NCBI GenBank assembly: GCA_947683425.1
Contig: CANTUQ010000070.1
Span: forward strand, 3,994,001-4,058,000
Origin: Excoecaria cochinchinensis
Taxonomy: Eukaryota > Streptophyta > Magnoliopsida > Malpighiales > Euphorbiaceae
Reading direction: 5' to 3'
DNA: 64,000 nt
Below, in pieces: positions 1 to 10,734 of the stretch. The notes under the pieces were generated by a model, which was given only the letters and a program-made list of their open reading frames with translations, was not told where the DNA came from and searched no databases. Positions within the stretch are counted from its first letter, which is position 1. The number at the start of each line of letters is the position of its first letter. The translations under genes and the position numbers were made by a program.

Positions 1-1
1 G

Positions 2-157
2 AGAGTTTCTGCTGAGATTGGAAAGAAAAATAAAAAGAGAAAGAGAAAAAATTCAGACAATGTTGAGATAGAGAACTATGTAATGCCTACTGGATATTAT
101 CCCTGTTATTTTCCTTTCAACGATGTTATGCTCCGAACCACTTTCAGCTCATTGTGA
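2..157 (+). CDS. C-terminal coding stretch of an unrecognised gene (5' end outside window)
   Basis: Frame 2 is open from the window edge for 51 codons and ends at TGA 155-157. The peptide starts with a lysine/arginine-rich run (GKKNKKRKRKNS), which would suit a nuclear protein, and ends with an aromatic-rich tail (PTGYYPCYFPFNDVML). Such a varied composition is unlike the low-complexity reading frames in the surrounding AT-rich DNA. About 200 bp of AT-rich DNA follow and could be the 3' UTR. No family is recognised and no upstream exon is visible, so this may be the last exon of a host gene or a chance frame. Confidence 0.4.
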   Translation, partial: RVSAEIGKKNKKRKRKNSDNVEIENYVMPTGYYPCYFPFNDVMLRTTFSSL

Positions 158-661
158 AAGGGAGATTGGAAGCTTTGGATGTAAAGCTTCATCATTGAGT
201 TTTAGCAGCAACTTATATTTCTTTTTTAGATTTTTTGTTAGCTAAGCTCGATTATGTAAAGATAACCAAGTTCAATTATGCTACAATGTCAAGTAGCTAG
301 CTTGTTCTGACCTTCACTGGCATGGCTTATCTTGAAATTTCTGTTCTGAAGTTGTAATGAAATATCAACTCTTCTTCTTAAAAATTCTTGCACCTTTTTC
401 TTTTTCATTTAGAATACCTTGTGCTCTGTTTTTGGCTCGATGAACTGGATAGTAAGCAGTGCATCAAATTTCTGCCTCAAGAAAATGTTTATGGATCGAG
501 ATTTTAAAATTTTGTACGCTACTGCAGAGTGTTTATGGATCAAGAAAATCAAGAATTGGTCTTGTCAACTTGTGTGTTGTGTTAGATTGTTAAGTAATTT
601 GCTTCTTAAGAAAGTAAAATAAATAAAATGAAATAAAATTAAAAAAATACAGAATTTTCAC
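158..661. other. 3' flank of the first gene, no feature
   Basis: AT-rich sequence after the stop codon, probably 3' UTR and then intergenic DNA. A 67-codon frame at 419-622 has no recognisable motif and is treated as noise. Confidence 0.4.
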
Positions 662-670
662 TTAAATAGC

Positions 671-1120
671 GGGTTGATTTCACTGATGGTTATCGAATTT
701 ATACCAAAATTACGCAAAAGTAACTAAATAATTTTTTCTTTCAAAAAAGTTATTGAACTTAAAACCATTATACACAAAAGTCATTATGAACGGATTTCGG
801 TCACCGGAATTTAGCCGGAATCTGTTCATAATGATTTTTGTGTATAATGATTTTAAGTTTAATGACTTTTTTTAAAGAAAAAAATTATGTAGTTAATTTT
901 GCGTAATTTTGGTATAAGTTTAATGACAATCAGTGAAATGGTTTTAAGTTTTCGTGTGCACATGGGTTGTCAGCTAGATTTTCCGGTGACCGAAATCCGT
1001 TCATAATGACTTTTGTGTATAATAGTTTTAAGTTCAATAACTTTTTTGAAAGAAAAAATTATTTAGTTACTTTTGCGTAATTTTGGTATAAGTTCGATGA
1101 CCACATATGAAATTAACCCC
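671..1120. mobile_element. Mutator-type foldback MITE with 9-bp TSD
   Basis: A 450-bp element flanked by the exact 9-bp direct repeat TTAAATAGC (662-670 and 1121-1129), the TSD length typical of Mutator-like elements. The left end reads GGGTTGATTTCA and the right end, reversed, GGGGTTAATTTCA. The inverted repeats extend about 135 bp inward, to a GGTCACCGGAA motif. A third copy of the arm, in the orientation of the right arm, lies at about 820-945, so the layout is arm, inverted arm, inverted arm. There is no coding capacity, so it must be non-autonomous. The class call rests on TSD length and long inverted repeats. Confidence 0.75.
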
Positions 1121-1129
1121 TTAAATAGC

Positions 1130-2348
1130 AGACGATATATATATAAGATATGAATAAAATGGGCATTTTGCATTAATAAGATTTCAACAATATCGTAAGT
1201 CAAAACCAGCAAGCGAAAACGAATTACAATATTATAAGGAACTGCGTTTCATCAAATTGCATAGACGAAAACAACATGTGATTGAAAATTCAACATTTAA
1301 AATTGTGCCATTAAATTTTAATTGGTGAAGGATTAGTGCAATTGTTAGAAAAATTAATTAAAGAAACAGAGGATTGAAAGATGGCTGGCATTGATAGTGT
1401 ATTCATTACCCTTATACCTTATTTCAATGAGATAGTTGATGGGATGATAAGGAGTGGAATGTTATGGTGTGGTATTATGCGATATGATTTTATTTGTTAG
1501 TAATTTTGAAAACGGTACGATATGATTTAATACATTTTTAATAAGAAAAAAAAATTAAAAAATAAAAATAATTTTGTTATAAAGATAAAAGATTAAAGTT
1601 ATATTAGAATATAAAGGGAAATATCAAAATTAAACAAAGGTGGTAAGAAAAAAAATATATAGAAAACTATATAAAACCACTAAATTTGGTGGTTTAAAAA
1701 TTTGGATAAAATTAAATCACTACAAATTACTAAACCTGGCAATTTTTGATCCAATTTGAATATTCGATCTGAATCCATTTGAAAATAGTGACCCAAATTT
1801 AAACTTGAAAAAAAAAACCCTTAATTATCATAAAAATTTAGGATTGAATCCGACTTAACTTAGAATCCAAAAAATCCATCTGAAAATACTTGAAACCTGA
1901 CCCCGAACTTATGATTCAATTTTTCAAATAATTTTTATTTTAGGTCATATTTTTTTATATTTATGAATTATAATTTAATATTATATATATACATATATTA
2001 AAATTTTTATTCTAATTTTTATATAAAAATTAGATTTAATAAAAAATAATAAACATCTAATTGTTTAAATTTTGAGTAATAAGTAAAAAAATAAAAAGAA
2101 AAAAAATGAAACAGAAATCAACCAAAATTCAAATACTTATTCTTTTAACTATTTTTTCTTTTCTCTGTTGCTCATTCCCTTCGTCCACGTCTTCTTTGTC
2201 TCGTTTTATTTTCATTGCCATTGGCCTCTTAGTTCTGGCATCAAAGTGATGCAATTATACTAATAGTTCAATCTGTTCGATTTTACTGATTTTTTTTAAT
2301 ATTGAAAACCGAATTGATATAATGGAATTTCTATTTCAAAACTGAATC
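1130..2348. other. AT-rich intergenic DNA
   Basis: No gene, RNA or complete repeat seen. An ATG at 1381 opens a 39-codon frame that matches nothing I recognise. The segment ends at the insertion site of the outer CACTA element. Confidence 0.5.
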
Positions 2349-2351
2349 AAA

Positions 2352-2620
2352 CACTACAAAAAAAATAAGAAATTAGCGACGAAAATTTTCGTCGCTAATT
2401 ACTTTTAGCGATAAAACGACTAACTGTCGCTAATCCGTTCGTCGCAAGAAATTTTGCTACCAAAACATAAAACCGTCACTAAAAATAGCGACGGAAAATT
2501 ATGTCGCTAAAAACAAAAAATTCCATCGTTAAATAACCACTAGATTAGTTGCGGAAAAAATTAAAAACTTTTTAGCGACAAAAAATTCCGCCGCTATTCC
2601 CTCGCAAAATTATTAATTTT
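2352..2620. repeat. Left subterminal repeat array of outer CACTA element
   Basis: Several short inverted motifs of the type TTAGCGACG / CGTCGCTAA at irregular spacing, e.g. about 2385-2400 and 2478-2510. In En/Spm elements such arrays bind the TNPA-type protein. This array is more degenerate than the one at 4006-4530. Confidence 0.7.
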
Positions 2621-2789
2621 TTTTTATTATTTTTAATTTAATTTTTTATTATTATTAATATTACATCAAAAATTTAATTTATATAAATAATAATTATGTA
2701 ATATTATTAACAATACTATTAATTTAAAAATATAATATTATAAAAGTACATTAAATTGTACAATTATGGGTGTACAAATGGTCGGTTCG

Positions 2790-2870
2790 CACTATAAAAA
2801 AAATAAGAAATTAGCGATGGCAATTTCCGTCGCTAATTACTTTTAACTACAAAATGATTGAACGTCAGCA
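2790..2870. repeat. Second CACTA-like terminus inside the outer element
   Basis: CACTATAAAAAAAATAAGAA followed by TTAGCGATGG copies the first ~80 bp of the outer element (2352-2430) with few changes, 438 bp further in. The preceding bases (tcg) do not match the bases after the right end at 16458, so it is not the true outer border. It is either a duplicated terminus or the left end of a related element that lost its right end. Confidence 0.6.
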
Positions 2871-3638
2871 ATAAATTTGATAGAATTCGAGACTTGTTTT
2901 GAGAAATCAATTGAAGTTTGATCTGCATTGTTGATCTGCCTTTGTTGACAAACTCAATATCGTTTCTTTATGTTTCGCTCTGAAATTGCCCGCGGACAGA
3001 ATATATTTCGTAAATGGTAGTGAAATTATCAATTGCATAATTCACAAAACTCAAAATAAAAACCTTAAATGAAATGAATAAAAACTCTTGTTTTGTGCAA
3101 GCTATTTATTATACCTCAAATCAATTAACAGCTCACTATGGAATTTCTTTACTTGGTCAATTAACAATCTTTAAATTTTAATAGACAATGCATATTAAAT
3201 TTATTCCATGAACAAGACTTAATCATTTAAATTTTGGCAGCCTTTGATTCATGTTTTAATTAAAATTATAAAAATCAATGCAGAGGGAAAAAGACAACTA
3301 ATAACCACTTGAACCATTAAGATACAATATATCAAAGGCAAATATACATACATTCACCTTAATATCACTAATTGCCACATTCTTCCGAGGCCGAGTACTA
3401 AGTATCTGCGACAATACATTAACACGTATTATTTTAACTCAAAAGAGACTTAAACCTACAAGGTTATTTGCCATCTGAGAAAAGGTTGAAAACTATTTGC
3501 TAAAACAATTTGAAAGCACAAACACAATCAATGGAGAACTGAGTTGCATGTTGCTGAACTAGTACATTTTAGGCAATCAAGAATCCCTCATTTAGGACTG
3601 TAAAATCCGAACCAACCCAAATAAACCAACCTAAAAAT

Positions 3639-3676
<38 letters not shown>

Positions 3677-3981
3677 AAAATCCCACCATATATATATATC
3701 CTCTCCTCACAATCTTAGTCAAAAGAATTTTTATTTTTAAAAATTTTAGTATTTTAGTTATCCTTCATAGGTGGTTATGAAGTTTCAATCTCTCCGCACT
3801 CGGCATTGTGTTAAGTTAAATGTTTTGTTATAACAATATATTGACTAATTTCACTTGCATGATATTTTGTTTTTTTATACTAATTTCAGCCATACAATAT
3901 CAGAAGAATTTAAAGGAAATGGCCAGTGCTTTTGACAAATCATCATCTACAAGAATTTTAAAATATCTACCATATAAAGAT
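2871..3981. other. Interior of outer CACTA element, no gene
   Basis: AT-rich non-coding sequence with a (TA)n run at about 3641-3673. The 62-codon frame at 3820-4008 runs into the TIR of the inner element and is not regarded as a gene. Confidence 0.5.
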
Positions 3982-4005
3982 GGTCACTACAAGAAAGTCA
4001 TGAAA

Positions 4006-4530
4006 TAGCGACGGAATGTTAGCGACGGAAAAAAAACCGTCGCTAAATAGCGACGGAATACTATTTCCGTCGCTATTTAGCGACGGAAATTATTTCCGTC
4101 GCTAAATAGCGACGGAATATTATTTCCGTCGCTATTTAGCGACGGAAAAGAAATTCCGTCGCGAAAAAAGGGCGCCAATCTTTCCCTCCAGAAATTGCGA
4201 CAGAAATTAGCGACGGATGTTTAAATCGGTCGTTAAAAAAAAAATTAAATTCCATTTAGCGACGGAATTTTATTCCGTCGCTAAATTTAGCGACGGTTTA
4301 TAACTCCGTCGCTAACTTTAGCGACGGATTTTTAAATCCGTCGCTAAAATTAAATAAGATTTAAAAAATAAAATAATTTTAACGACGGAATTTAAATTCC
4401 GCCGCCAATTAACGACGGAATGATATTTCCGTCGCTATTATTAGCGACGGAAATATATTCCGCCGCTAATTACCGACGGATTGTGATTTCCGTCGCTATA
4501 TAGCGACGGAAATCACATTCCGTCGGTAAA
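4006..4530. repeat. Left subterminal array of inner CACTA element
   Basis: About a dozen palindromic units of the form TAGCGACGGAA...TTCCGTCGCTA, spaced about 30-50 bp apart. They are well conserved in the first 170 bp and looser after that. By analogy with En/Spm and Tam1 these are the likely TNPA binding sites. The inner half of each motif (CGACGGAA) is shared with the right array, but the flanking letters differ (TAG here, CC at the right). Confidence 0.85.
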
Positions 4531-4549
4531 TCTGAATTAAAATCAGATT

Positions 4550-4900
4550 TTAATCCCCTCCCCCCGATCCTCTCTCTCTCTCTTCTCCCTCTCCCCTCAC
4601 TCTGCCTGTCCGATCCCCTTCCCTCTCGCCGCCGACGACCGCCCCCTCCCCTCCGTTCGCCGGTCCCCTCCCCTCCTCCTCCTCCTCCTCCTTCTCCTCC
4701 TCCTTCTCTCTTCCCTCTCTTCCCTCCCTTTCCCGCTCCGATCTTCCCTTCTGCTTTCTCCCTGCCGTGCGCCTGCTTCCTTCTCTCCTTCGCCGCCGTC
4801 GACCGCCGCTGCTCCGGCGTTGGCTTCCTCTCCTCCTCAGCCTGGTCGACCTCCGTCCTCCGCCTCCTCCTCCTCCTCCTCTCCTCTCCTCCGGCGTCTG
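4550..4900 (+). promoter_or_regulatory. GC-rich, CT-rich leader exon of the inner CACTA element
   Basis: A sharp switch from AT-rich DNA to a pyrimidine-rich, C-dominated island (CTCTCTCTCT, CCTCCTCCTCC) directly inside the subterminal array. It ends at a good splice-donor context, GTCTG/GTAAGC, with the GT at 4901. The likely role is the transposase promoter region and first non-coding exon, spliced to an acceptor somewhere before 6603. The arginine- and glycine-rich frames on the opposite strand are artefacts of this composition. Confidence 0.5.
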
Positions 4901-4922
4901 GTAAGCCAACAGTAGCCTTTTG

Positions 4923-4936
4923 CATTTTTTTTTTTA

Positions 4937-4972
<36 letters not shown>

Positions 4973-6600
4973 TTATTTAACTTAATTAGACAATGAATTA
5001 TTGTTGAAATAGATTATTGTTGTTAGAATAGATTATTATTGTTGAATGTTGAAATAGATTATTAATAATTTATTAGACAATGAATTATTTAACTTAATTA
5101 GACAATGAGTTAACTTAATTAACTATTGTTCAAAGAAAAAAATAATTTAATTACTGCTCTTAAAAAAATTGTCACAAAAATTCTCTTAAATTGGCAAAAT
5201 TTACATGAATTAACCTCAAATTCAGTCACCAAACTAATTATTACAATGTATATGTATATATTTATATAATGATTGAAAGGGAAATCTCAGCTTATTCTCG
5301 TATTAGTTTATTGTGTCATTGGCTGATATTTGTCAAAAAGTTTGGACCATATATTGTCAATATATACCAATTTACCATGGTAGGAGGAACCAGACTAATG
5401 GAAATTAAATACAAATTTAAGAAGCAAGTTTACAAATCTATATTTATTTATTTTATTTTTTTGTAAATATAAACAATTTAAACTTAAAGTTATATAAAAT
5501 TTATTGAGCTGGACTTGAAATTCATTGTTACTTCAAAATGATTTTGGCAAAACTTTAATCATACCATATAAAATTTGTATACATCTTAAAAATCAAATTT
5601 AATAATTCGGAAAAATATGTTAGTTGATTGGGCGATGTTTTGTTTCGCTTTGTGGGTATGTTTTTTCTGTCATTATAAAATCAAGTACCTTTTTTAATAT
5701 ATCAGAATTTCAATTTCATCCTTTCACGTCCTAAATATGTAAGTATTAAAAAGAATCATTATAATTAGCATAACCTGATTATCTAACTAGTAACTACCAT
5801 AAGTTTGTAAGAATTCATGACATTAGTGGAAATTGAATTTTTGAGTTAGAAAGCAGAAAAATTTTATTTCATCTTATGATCCGATCGAGCTGCAATGACT
5901 TTATCAATTAGTGGAAATTTTATATCCAAATTAGTAATTGAAAAAAGTATAATCCTTTATTCATATGAAGTATAATATATACATCAATGTTTTAGATGTG
6001 TTGTTGTATTTAATGTAAAACAGAATCTATTATGACTTGTATTTTTCAATTTTAATGCAAATAATTTTTTATATATTAGATAATCATAGGTTTATACTTT
6101 TTAGTGTCTTTATTTTTCTAAAAAAAAAGATGATTTTAATTTATTTAGAGAAAATCCTAAATGGTCGAACTGACCAAAGTGTCCAAATGAATTAAACTGA
6201 TACTAACTCATATTAGTCACTTTAAGTTAAAAATTTTAAAAATTATAATTTAAATAAAAATTATAAATGCGCCAAATGGACTGCATGAGTTTCTAATTCA
6301 TATAGATAATTTTGAACCAATCTATGAGTTGAGGCAATTCCATCCAAAAATTTGCAAATTGAATATGCCAGTTTATTATGTGAACCAAAGTAATTGTTAT
6401 TTTTTTTGGAATATATACTAATCCAAGAAAATAAGTATATAATAATAATAATAATAATAATAATTTTCCTTTCCTAAAATTGTGGATTCTTAAATATAAT
6501 GAAACTAATAATTAGATTTATACTCATTTTTATTATGTGAACCAAACTCATTTTTATGAAGTTTTGCTTTTTTTGAATTAGATTTTTATAATTCTATTTG
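4923..6600 (+). other. Probable long 5' intron of inner CACTA transposase
   Basis: AT-rich, with an (ATT)n run at about 4934-4972 and (AAT)n at 6440-6462. No coding capacity is evident. It lies between the leader donor at 4901 and the TNP2 start, so it is best read as an intron plus 5' UTR; the exact acceptor is not clear. Confidence 0.4.
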
Positions 6601-6602
6601 AG

Positions 6603-8942
6603 ATGTCTCCTTGTTCATGTAACAGTTTGGAATTAATTATGAGTAACATAGATAGATCCTGGATGTATAGACGAAAAACAAGAGATGGTTACATTAATCC
6701 TGAATTTGTGGAAGGGGTTCAGTCTTTTATTGAATATGCCAGTTGTCAACCTGCATTTATGGACGGGGTTAAAATAAGATGTCCATGCAAAAAGTGCCAA
6801 CATCTTCGTTATCTGTCAGTCGATGAAGTGTATTTTCACCTGTTACGAAAGGGTTTTGTGCAAAATTATTTTGAGTGGACACGACACGGAGAACCATCAA
6901 TCTGTAGTACATCGAGTGGAAATGTTGGTAACATGTGGACAACTGAGGGTGAATTTGAAAGAGCGGGGGAATTTGTAGCTGATGATGTAGGGGTGACTGA
7001 TAATCCATACGTTCAAATGGTTTACGATGCAGCTGGCCATGATTTTAGGGAAAGTATACCAATGTTGGAAGAACCCAATGAAAATGCAGCAAAATTTTAT
7101 GATTTGTTAAATTCAGCAGATCAGCAGTTATGGCCAGGCTGCGATAACATGACTCAGTTATCTTCTGTAGCTCAGATATTGAATATAAAATCCGAATGCC
7201 ATATTTCGGATCGAGGTTTTGACCGAATTCTTGCTTGGTACAATAAATCATTGCCTCCTGACCATAAAATGGTTGATAATTTGTACAATGTGAAAAAACT
7301 CATCAGTGGTTTAGGTTTGCCTGTTGAGAAAATTGACTGTTGTCGGTTGGGATGTATGTTGTTTTGGAGGGATGACATCAATTTACAAGAGTGCAAATTT
7401 TGCAGTCAACCTAGGTACAAATCTAAAAGAGGTGGTATTCAGCAGAAATTGATACCTTGGAAACGTATGTATTTTTTTCCATTGACTCCCAGGCTTCAAA
7501 GACTATATGCATCCGAAGTTACTGCACCTCACATGAGATGGCATGATGAGCACGAAAGTACAGGTGGAATAATGAGCCATCCATCCGATGCAGTTGCATG
7601 GAAACATTTCAATAATACCCATCCTGATTTCGCTGCTGAATCTCGAAATGTTCGAGTATGTTTGAGCACTGACGGATTTCAACCTTTTGGTCAATCAGGG
7701 CAACAATATTCGTCATGGCCAATCATAATTACTCCATATAATTTGCCTCCATGGATGTGTATGAATGAGGCATATATGTTCTTGACAGTTATTATTCCAG
7801 GACCTAGAAATCCGAAGCACAGAATTGATGTATATTTGCAGCCGTTGATTTATGAGTTGCAACAGCTTTGGGATGTCGGTGTTGAAACATATGATGCATC
7901 ACTTAAACAGAATTTCATGATGAAAGCAGCATTAATGTGGACGGTGAGTGACTTCCCTGCCTATGCTATGTTGTCGGGTTGGAGCACGGCTGGAAAACTA
8001 GCATGTCCTTACTGTGGCGACGATTCAGATGCGTTTTATCTTCAACATGGGTGCAAAACTTCTTGGTTTGACAACCATAGGAAATTCCTTCCACTTGATC
8101 ACCCTTTTCGACGGAACAAGAACAAATTTCTTAAGAATAAAGTTGTTCTTGCAAGTCCTCCTGTTATCAGAAGCAGTGAGCAAATTTTACAAGACATTGA
8201 TGAGTTGGGTTTACTTAAGGTAACAGAAGTTGATGCTGATGAAGTTAATGGAAGAATCAACAAAAACTTTGGTTGGAGGAAAAGAAGCATTTTTTGGGAT
8301 TTGCCATATTGGAAGACTAATTTGTTACGGCATAATCTAGATGTGATGCACATTGAAAAAAATTTTTTTGATAATGTGTTTAACACCATTATGAATATAG
8401 AAGGGAAGACCAAGGACAATTCAAAATCACGAGCGGATTTAAAGTTGTTATGTAGAAGGCCCGAGTTAGATAAAGATTTTTTAACCGGAAAATATCCCAA
8501 AGCATGCTACACTTTAGACAAAAAACAAAAGGAAGTCTTGTGTGATTGGTTAAAAGGACTAAAGTTTCCGGATGGTTACGTCTCCAATTTGGCAAGGTGC
8601 GTCGACATGAGAAAGTTCAAATTATTCGGGATGAAAAGTCATGATTGTCACGTTTTCATGCAGAGGCTACTCCCAATAGCATTTCGAGAGTTATTGCCGA
8701 CAAAAGTGTGGGAAGATATAACAGAGCTAAGTATGTTTTTCAGAACATTAACGTCCTGCGAGATAAGTGCGGCAGATATGGCAAGATTGGAAATAGAAAT
8801 TCCAGTAATCCTGTGCAAACTTGAAGCAATATTTCCTCCAAGTTTTTTTGACTGTATGGAGCATCTCCCCGTGCATTTAGCACATGAGGCGAAACTCGCT
8901 GGTCCGGTTCAATATCGTTGGATGTATCCATTTGAGCGGTAA
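6603..8942 (+). CDS. TNP2-like CACTA transposase, C-terminally truncated
   Basis: A 779-codon frame encoding the catalytic transposase of the En/Spm superfamily, which recognises the TIRs and cuts the element out. A transposase-associated N-terminal domain covers about residues 15-97, with CPCKKC at 60-65 and WTRHGE at 92-97. The Transposase_21/TNP2 core covers about 330-600, with LSTDGFQPFG around 357, CPYC at 468-471 and LDVMHIEKN near 580. The beginning of DUF4218 ends the protein at HLAHEAKLAGPVQYRWMYPF. Met13 (6639), just before DRSWMYRR, is the more typical family start. The frame ends at TAA 8940-8942, exactly where the family motif PFERYL has Tyr, so this looks like a nonsense change. 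The rest of DUF4218 and any DUF4216 region are missing downstream. Confidence 0.9.
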   Translation: MSPCSCNSLELIMSNIDRSWMYRRKTRDGYINPEFVEGVQSFIEYASCQPAFMDGVKIRCPCKKCQHLRYLSVDEVYFHLLRKGFVQNYFEWTRHGEPSICSTSSGNVGNMWTTEGEFERAGEFVADDVGVTDNPYVQMVYDAAGHDFRESIPMLEEPNENAAKFYDLLNSADQQLWPGCDNMTQLSSVAQILNIKSECHISDRGFDRILAWYNKSLPPDHKMVDNLYNVKKLISGLGLPVEKIDCCRLGCMLFWRDDINLQECKFCSQPRYKSKRGGIQQKLIPWKRMYFFPLTPRLQRLYASEVTAPHMRWHDEHESTGGIMSHPSDAVAWKHFNNTHPDFAAESRNVRVCLSTDGFQPFGQSGQQYSSWPIIITPYNLPPWMCMNEAYMFLTVIIPGPRNPKHRIDVYLQPLIYELQQLWDVGVETYDASLKQNFMMKAALMWTVSDFPAYAMLSGWSTAGKLACPYCGDDSDAFYLQHGCKTSWFDNHRKFLPLDHPFRRNKNKFLKNKVVLASPPVIRSSEQILQDIDELGLLKVTEVDADEVNGRINKNFGWRKRSIFWDLPYWKTNLLRHNLDVMHIEKNFFDNVFNTIMNIEGKTKDNSKSRADLKLLCRRPELDKDFLTGKYPKACYTLDKKQKEVLCDWLKGLKFPDGYVSNLARCVDMRKFKLFGMKSHDCHVFMQRLLPIAFRELLPTKVWEDITELSMFFRTLTSCEISAADMARLEIEIPVILCKLEAIFPPSFFDCMEHLPVHLAHEAKLAGPVQYRWMYPFER

Positions 8943-8948
8943 CTATCT

Positions 8949-10523
8949 ATGACCTTCAATTGTAATTATATTATACCTTTGGACGATATCATGCCTTCAG
9001 TGTGGGAGAGTCGTGCGCGGGCACGTTACAGAGATTTAATCAGCTTGATAAAAACTGGTGGTGTCCGACCTCCCTACATGACCGAAGATATATGGGCACA
9101 TTGGAGACAGTATTGGACGACCCCTGAAGCCATTTCCGTCGCATCGCAGAATTCTAGTAACAGACGGGGAGGACCTGATGGACTCAGTTCATGCTTGCAT
9201 ACTGGAGGATCGTTGTCGCATCGGGAACATGCAGATAGACTTGTAAGTATTACAAAATATTACTTTTACTGCTGTAATTAATGGTTAGGATATATGAATT
9301 TTATCTTATTACCATAGAGGAGGATGGGAATGTTACTTGTGTTAGGAGTTTGCTTTGTTGTTGAATGTTGGATTGTAGCGTAGTCTCGAAATTTGAAGTG
9401 TTTTTTTGTCTATGTATACAGGAGGTATGTTCCAAATATAGGGGAAACTCTGCCGAAATTTAAGTAAAAACTTTACAAAATATTAATTTTACTGCTGTAA
9501 TTAATGGTTAGGATGTCTGAATTTTATCTTATTAGCATAGAAGAGGATCATGTTACTTGTGTGAGGAGTTTGCTTTGTTGCATGTTGGATTGTATCGTTG
9601 TTTCGGAATTTGAAGTGTTTTTTTGTCTATGTATACAGGAGGTATGCTCCAAATATAGGGGAAACTCTGCTCAAATTTAAGTAAAAACTTTACAAAATAT
9701 TACTTTTACTGCTGTAATTAATGGTTAGGATGTCTGAATTTTATCTCATTACCATAAAGGAGGATGAGAATGTTACTTGAGTTAGGAGTTTGGTTTGTTG
9801 TTGAATGTTGGATTTTGAAGTGTTATTTTGTCTATGTATACAGGAGGTATGCTCCAAATATAGGGGAAATTCTGCCGAAACTTAAATACAAACTTGTACG
9901 AATAGTCAATAAATTATAGTTCATCTTTAATTTTTTTTATGTTTACAGGGAGCATCGATGGGTCGACCGGCTACCTATGGTGAGGTATTTTTACACACCC
10001 ACACCAACAAGCATGATGGTCAAACGTTCGTCAATGATCGGTCAAGGGTTTTACATGTATGTCCAAGTTATTATAATTTACAAATTTTAAATATTACTTA
10101 TTATTAATCGGTACTTATTGTAAAACATTTGTCCTACGACAGGAACAAGTTCAAGATGCAATTCAGCAACGCTCACAGACTTCTGATTATGTTGATGCGA
10201 ATCAAATCTATTGTGACGTTTCTGGTGGTAGAGACCAGCGAGGACGGATATTTGGCTTAGGTTCTTTGGCCAAATCCTGTCACTCGCATGCCTCAAGTTC
10301 AAGTACTGCCGCATCACATAGACGGTCTGAATCCAGGCGAGTCCATGAACTTGAGAATACTGTACATGAGCTGAGATCTGAATTGCATCAGTCACAGACT
10401 CGATGGCAGCAATCTATCGACTACATATCTGAGCTGCGCAATGAGATGGCAAATTTGAAGAGTATGGTGTCATCGCAGCAGTCCGATCGTACTTCTCAGC
10501 CGCCGCCGCCGCCATCAGCTTAA
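8949..10523 (+). CDS. TNPA-like protein (Transposase_24 family), three exons
   Basis: Inferred exons 8949-9242, 9949-10056 and 10143-10523 join in phase 0 to an uninterrupted 260-codon frame. Splice contexts are CTT/GTAAGT, TTTACAG/GGA, CAT/GTATGT and GACAG/GAA. Exon 1 carries the conserved HTGGSLSHREHADRL block. Exon 2 carries GRPATYGEVFLHTHT and FVNDRSRVLH, both hallmarks of plant Ptta/En/Spm second proteins. Exon 3 has a heptad-like coiled coil (about residues 200-245, RRVHELENTVHELRSELHQ) and a proline tail. TNPA proteins bind subterminal repeats and help pair the ends. The true start may be Met15 (8991). It lies in the same frame as TNP2, only two codons after its stop. Confidence 0.82.
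9251..9895 (+). repeat. Three tandem copies of ~220 bp in TNPA intron 1
   Basis: Copies begin at 9251, 9474 and 9691, each with TACAAAATATTA followed by a TTTACTGCTGTAATTAATGG block. Each ends near TATGTATACAGGAGGTATG and GGGGAAA. Periods are 223 and 217 bp and the third copy is slightly shorter. Each copy includes a TATACAG/GAGG sequence resembling a splice acceptor. The array fills nearly the whole intron. Confidence 0.85.
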
Positions 10524-10730
10524 TTAGCTATGATTCTGTATTAGAGATGGATATTATGTTATTACATAATTACTAACTTATAACTAGTACAATTATTAAA
10601 TTCGACTATTATTATATATTAAAATTTAGATATCATCTTTCATTTGCTCATTATTTTCCAATTAATTTTACAGGTTATAATTTGGATTATAAAAATATAA
10701 TTGTTAATTAAGGGGGGAAATTTTTTTTAT
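10524..10730. other. 3' flank of TNPA gene
   Basis: AT-rich sequence between the TNPA stop and the right subterminal array. It probably contains the 3' UTR; no distinct polyadenylation signal was singled out. Confidence 0.35.
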
Positions 10731-10734
10731 TTTC

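Noticed and set aside
4470..4925. Two overlapping Arg/Gly/Glu-rich minus-strand frames of 119 and 151 codons
   Set aside because: They are the complement of a CT-rich leader; composition is low-complexity and there is no domain.
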